Shown: positions 62,525 through 64,000 of the stretch, piece by piece
How positions within the stretch are numbered: the stretch's first letter is position 1
Layout of the letters: each line of letters begins with the position of its first letter
Notes under the pieces: generated by a model
What the model was told of the DNA's origin: nothing
The model's database searches: none
The model's input: the letters and a program-made list of their open reading frames with translations, nothing else
From: Spongiivirga sp046524175
GTDB taxonomy: Bacteria; Bacteroidota; Bacteroidia; Flavobacteriales; Flavobacteriaceae
Assembly (NCBI RefSeq): GCF_046524175.1
Contig: NZ_JBEFZF010000005.1
Location: forward strand, 310,001 to 374,000
Length of the DNA stretch: 64,000 nt
Direction of reading: 5' to 3'
Translations under genes and position numbers: made by a program

Positions 62525-62974
62525 ATGATCACACCTTTTGACGATATATATTATATGAAAAAGGCCTTACAAGAGGCGGAAGCTGCTTTTGATAAAGGTG
62601 AAGTGCCTGTAGGCGCTATTGTGGTTGTTGATAATCGTATTATCGCAAGGGGTCATAATTTGACTGAAACATTACATGATGTTACTGCTCATGCAGAGAT
62701 GCAAGCAATTACTGCAGCGTCGAACTTTTTAGGAGGAAAATACTTAACAGGTTGTAAATTGTACGTCACCTTAGAACCCTGTCAAATGTGTGCAGGCGCC
62801 TTATACTGGAGTCAAATTTCAGAAATTATTTACGGTGCATCAGATGATAAAAGAGGATACCAATCTATGGGTACACAACTGCATCCAAAAACAAAAGTTA
62901 AAGGAGGAGTTTTAGAAGCCGAATGCAGCCAGATTATGAAACGTTTTTTTATTGAAAAACGAAATTTGAATTAA
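62525..62974 (+). CDS. tadA: tRNA-specific adenosine deaminase
   Basis: The 149-residue protein has the deaminase zinc motifs HAEMQAI (His56, Glu58) and PCQMCAGAL (Cys86, Cys89), and the family segment GEVPVGAIVV. It converts A34 of tRNA-Arg(ACG) to inosine. The ATG at 62525 fits relatives (MITPFDDIYYMKKALQEA); an upstream frame to 62486 overlaps the dxs leader. TATTTTTA (62511-62518) could be a weak -7 element. Confidence 0.94.
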   Translation: MITPFDDIYYMKKALQEAEAAFDKGEVPVGAIVVVDNRIIARGHNLTETLHDVTAHAEMQAITAASNFLGGKYLTGCKLYVTLEPCQMCAGALYWSQISEIIYGASDDKRGYQSMGTQLHPKTKVKGGVLEAECSQIMKRFFIEKRNLN

Positions 62975-63008
62975 TAACCTACTGACTCCAAGTAAGCACA
63001 AACAGATT

Positions 63009-63254
63009 TCAATTCAACTTACTTTTATCTCCATCTTTTTCATCATCAGTTTCAGGAAATAGCTGATAACCGCTTAAATCTTTGTTCTTGTATCGATGAT
63101 AAATAAAGAGCGGCATCAAAATAAAAGATAATGCCAAAATGCTAATCCCTATTATTTTATCGCCTGTAGGATAATCACCGGTGTTCCGGTAGTAATAACC
63201 AACCGCAACTCCGCCTATAATAGCCACTAATAAAATCCTTAAAACATATTTCAT
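63009..63254 (-). CDS. Small membrane protein coupled to ClC channel gene
   Basis: The 81-residue protein has two membrane spans (residues about 3-20 and 34-51) and a charged C-terminus (DETDDEKDGDKSK type). No family is recognised. Its start codon overlaps the stop of the ClC gene by four bases (ATGA), so it is translationally coupled and may be a partner or a hitchhiker. Confidence 0.75.
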   Translation of the reverse strand: MKYVLRILLVAIIGGVAVGYYYRNTGDYPTGDKIIGISILALSFILMPLFIYHRYKNKDLSGYQLFPETDDEKDGDKSKLN

Positions 63255-64000
63255 CCCGTAAAATCGATTAGCTTTCTTCTGTAGGCTGTTAGCAATTTAG
63301 ACTTCGACACAAAACCAACATATTTACCATTTTTTACTACCGGCAAATTCCAAGCACCACTATCTTGAAATTTCTGCATAACTGTTTTCATCGAATCTCC
63401 TTCTTGATGAATAAGTGCTGGTGGGTTTTGCATTAATTCTTTTACAAAAGTAACATCATATAAGCTTGTATCAAACATAAACTCCCGGATATCATCAAGA
63501 AGTACTACCCCTTGTAGGTGACCATTTTCATCAACTACAGGGAATAAATTTCTAGTTGATTTGGCTACACCATCATGAAGCATTCCGCGTAACTTCATCT
63601 CTGGGTGTAACGCAACAAAATTGTTTTCTATAACACTATCTAAAGTCATTAATGTAAGTACGGTTTGATCTTTATTGTGTGTTAATAACGCTCCTTGCTC
63701 TGCTAATTCTTTAGTATAAATGGTATGTTCAAGCGTATTTTTAGTTATAATAAATGAAATAGCAACAGTAATCATTAGCGGGACAAATAACTGATAACCT
63801 CCGGTGATTTCAGCAATCAAAAAAATAGATGTTAAAGGTGCGTGAAGTACTCCGGCTACTAATCCCGCCATTCCTATCAGGGTAAAATTAGACTCTGATA
63901 CGTTAAAACCAAGCCCTAAATTATTGATGATTTTAGCCACTACATTCCCTAAGGCACTACCCATTACTAGTGAAGGAATAAAAATTCCCCCTGCGCCACC
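63251..64000 (-). CDS. ClC family chloride channel/antiporter with CBS pair, partial
   Basis: The frame continues to the right edge, giving the last 249 codons of the gene. It starts with GGAGGIFIPSLVMGSALG, the ClC selectivity signature (GxFxP type), then GLVAGVLHAPLTSIFLIAEITGGYQLFVPLMI. A C-terminal cytoplasmic CBS pair follows (TLDSVIENNFVALHPEMKLRGML and VKELMQNPPALIHQEGDSMKTVM). It should carry Cl- or exchange Cl-/H+ at the inner membrane. The N-terminal half lies outside the window. Confidence 0.93.
   Translation of the reverse strand, partial: GGAGGIFIPSLVMGSALGNVVAKIINNLGLGFNVSESNFTLIGMAGLVAGVLHAPLTSIFLIAEITGGYQLFVPLMITVAISFIITKNTLEHTIYTKELAEQGALLTHNKDQTVLTLMTLDSVIENNFVALHPEMKLRGMLHDGVAKSTRNLFPVVDENGHLQGVVLLDDIREFMFDTSLYDVTFVKELMQNPPALIHQEGDSMKTVMQKFQDSGAWNLPVVKNGKYVGFVSKSKLLTAYRRKLIDFTG

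Overview
The window is AT-rich DNA from a member of the Bacteroidota, most likely a marine Flavobacteriaceae. The evidence is the gene content: SusR-like regulator with beta-propeller and triple-Tyr domains, PKD and carbohydrate-binding surface lipoproteins, a TonB receptor with a carboxypeptidase-regulatory-like N-terminus, DUF4292, DUF3078 and DUF2452 proteins. The promoters (TAnnTTTG -7 boxes), the many lipoprotein signal peptides, and several TTG/GTG starts fit the same lineage. There are no rRNA genes, phage genes, transposases or CRISPR arrays. One tRNA gene (Asn) is present.

Region 1 (1-13642, minus strand) is a beta-glucan (laminarin-type) utilisation locus. A membrane-anchored SusR-like regulator lies upstream of an operon. 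The operon encodes an enzyme that looks like a TIM-barrel glycosidase fused to an outer-membrane beta-barrel, then a surface glycan-binding lipoprotein, a GH16 laminarinase lipoprotein and a large PKD/CBM-like lipoprotein with three nearly identical 161-residue modules. After an intrinsic-terminator-like hairpin comes the start of a large cytoplasmic protein resembling GH94/GH149-type phosphorylases, cut by the window edge. No SusC/SusD pair is visible in this locus. Region 2 (13737-23463) has a SixA-like phosphatase, a methyltransferase, a CapK-like ligase, an ApbE/oxidoreductase operon, and a GH9 plus GH1 pair that would extend beta-glucan degradation to glucose.

Region 3 (23567-33554) holds a typical flavobacterial envelope block: flippase, dut, sugar nucleotidyltransferase, TPR protein, DUF4292 lipoprotein, EnvC-like factor. 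A thioesterase, a secreted GH65 enzyme and a UPF0173 hydrolase follow. Region 4 (33644-43485) is centred on phosphate transport: an NptA-type Na/Pi cotransporter converges on a long PiT permease, followed by a TonB receptor and a duplicated beta-helix-like lipoprotein. Region 5 (43670-51814) has dgt, then a notable unit in which a small GIY-YIG nuclease gene sits between an intact tRNA-Asn and a decayed tRNA-Asn copy interrupted by a palindrome. Next come rseP, a SCO-like protein and a feoA-feoB operon with two small companions, plus a CBS protein.

Region 6 (51854-58271) is accessory: two paralogous beta-lactamase-fold serine hydrolases flank a trypsin-like protease, and one hydrolase shares an extra domain with the protease. 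Nearby are two alpha/beta hydrolases, an outer-membrane barrel and a MITE-like palindromic element. Region 7 (58375-64000) returns to core genes: a membrane AraC regulator, a DUF3078 protein, dxs, tadA, and a ClC channel cut by the right edge. Several families of short palindromic repeats are scattered in the intergenic regions.
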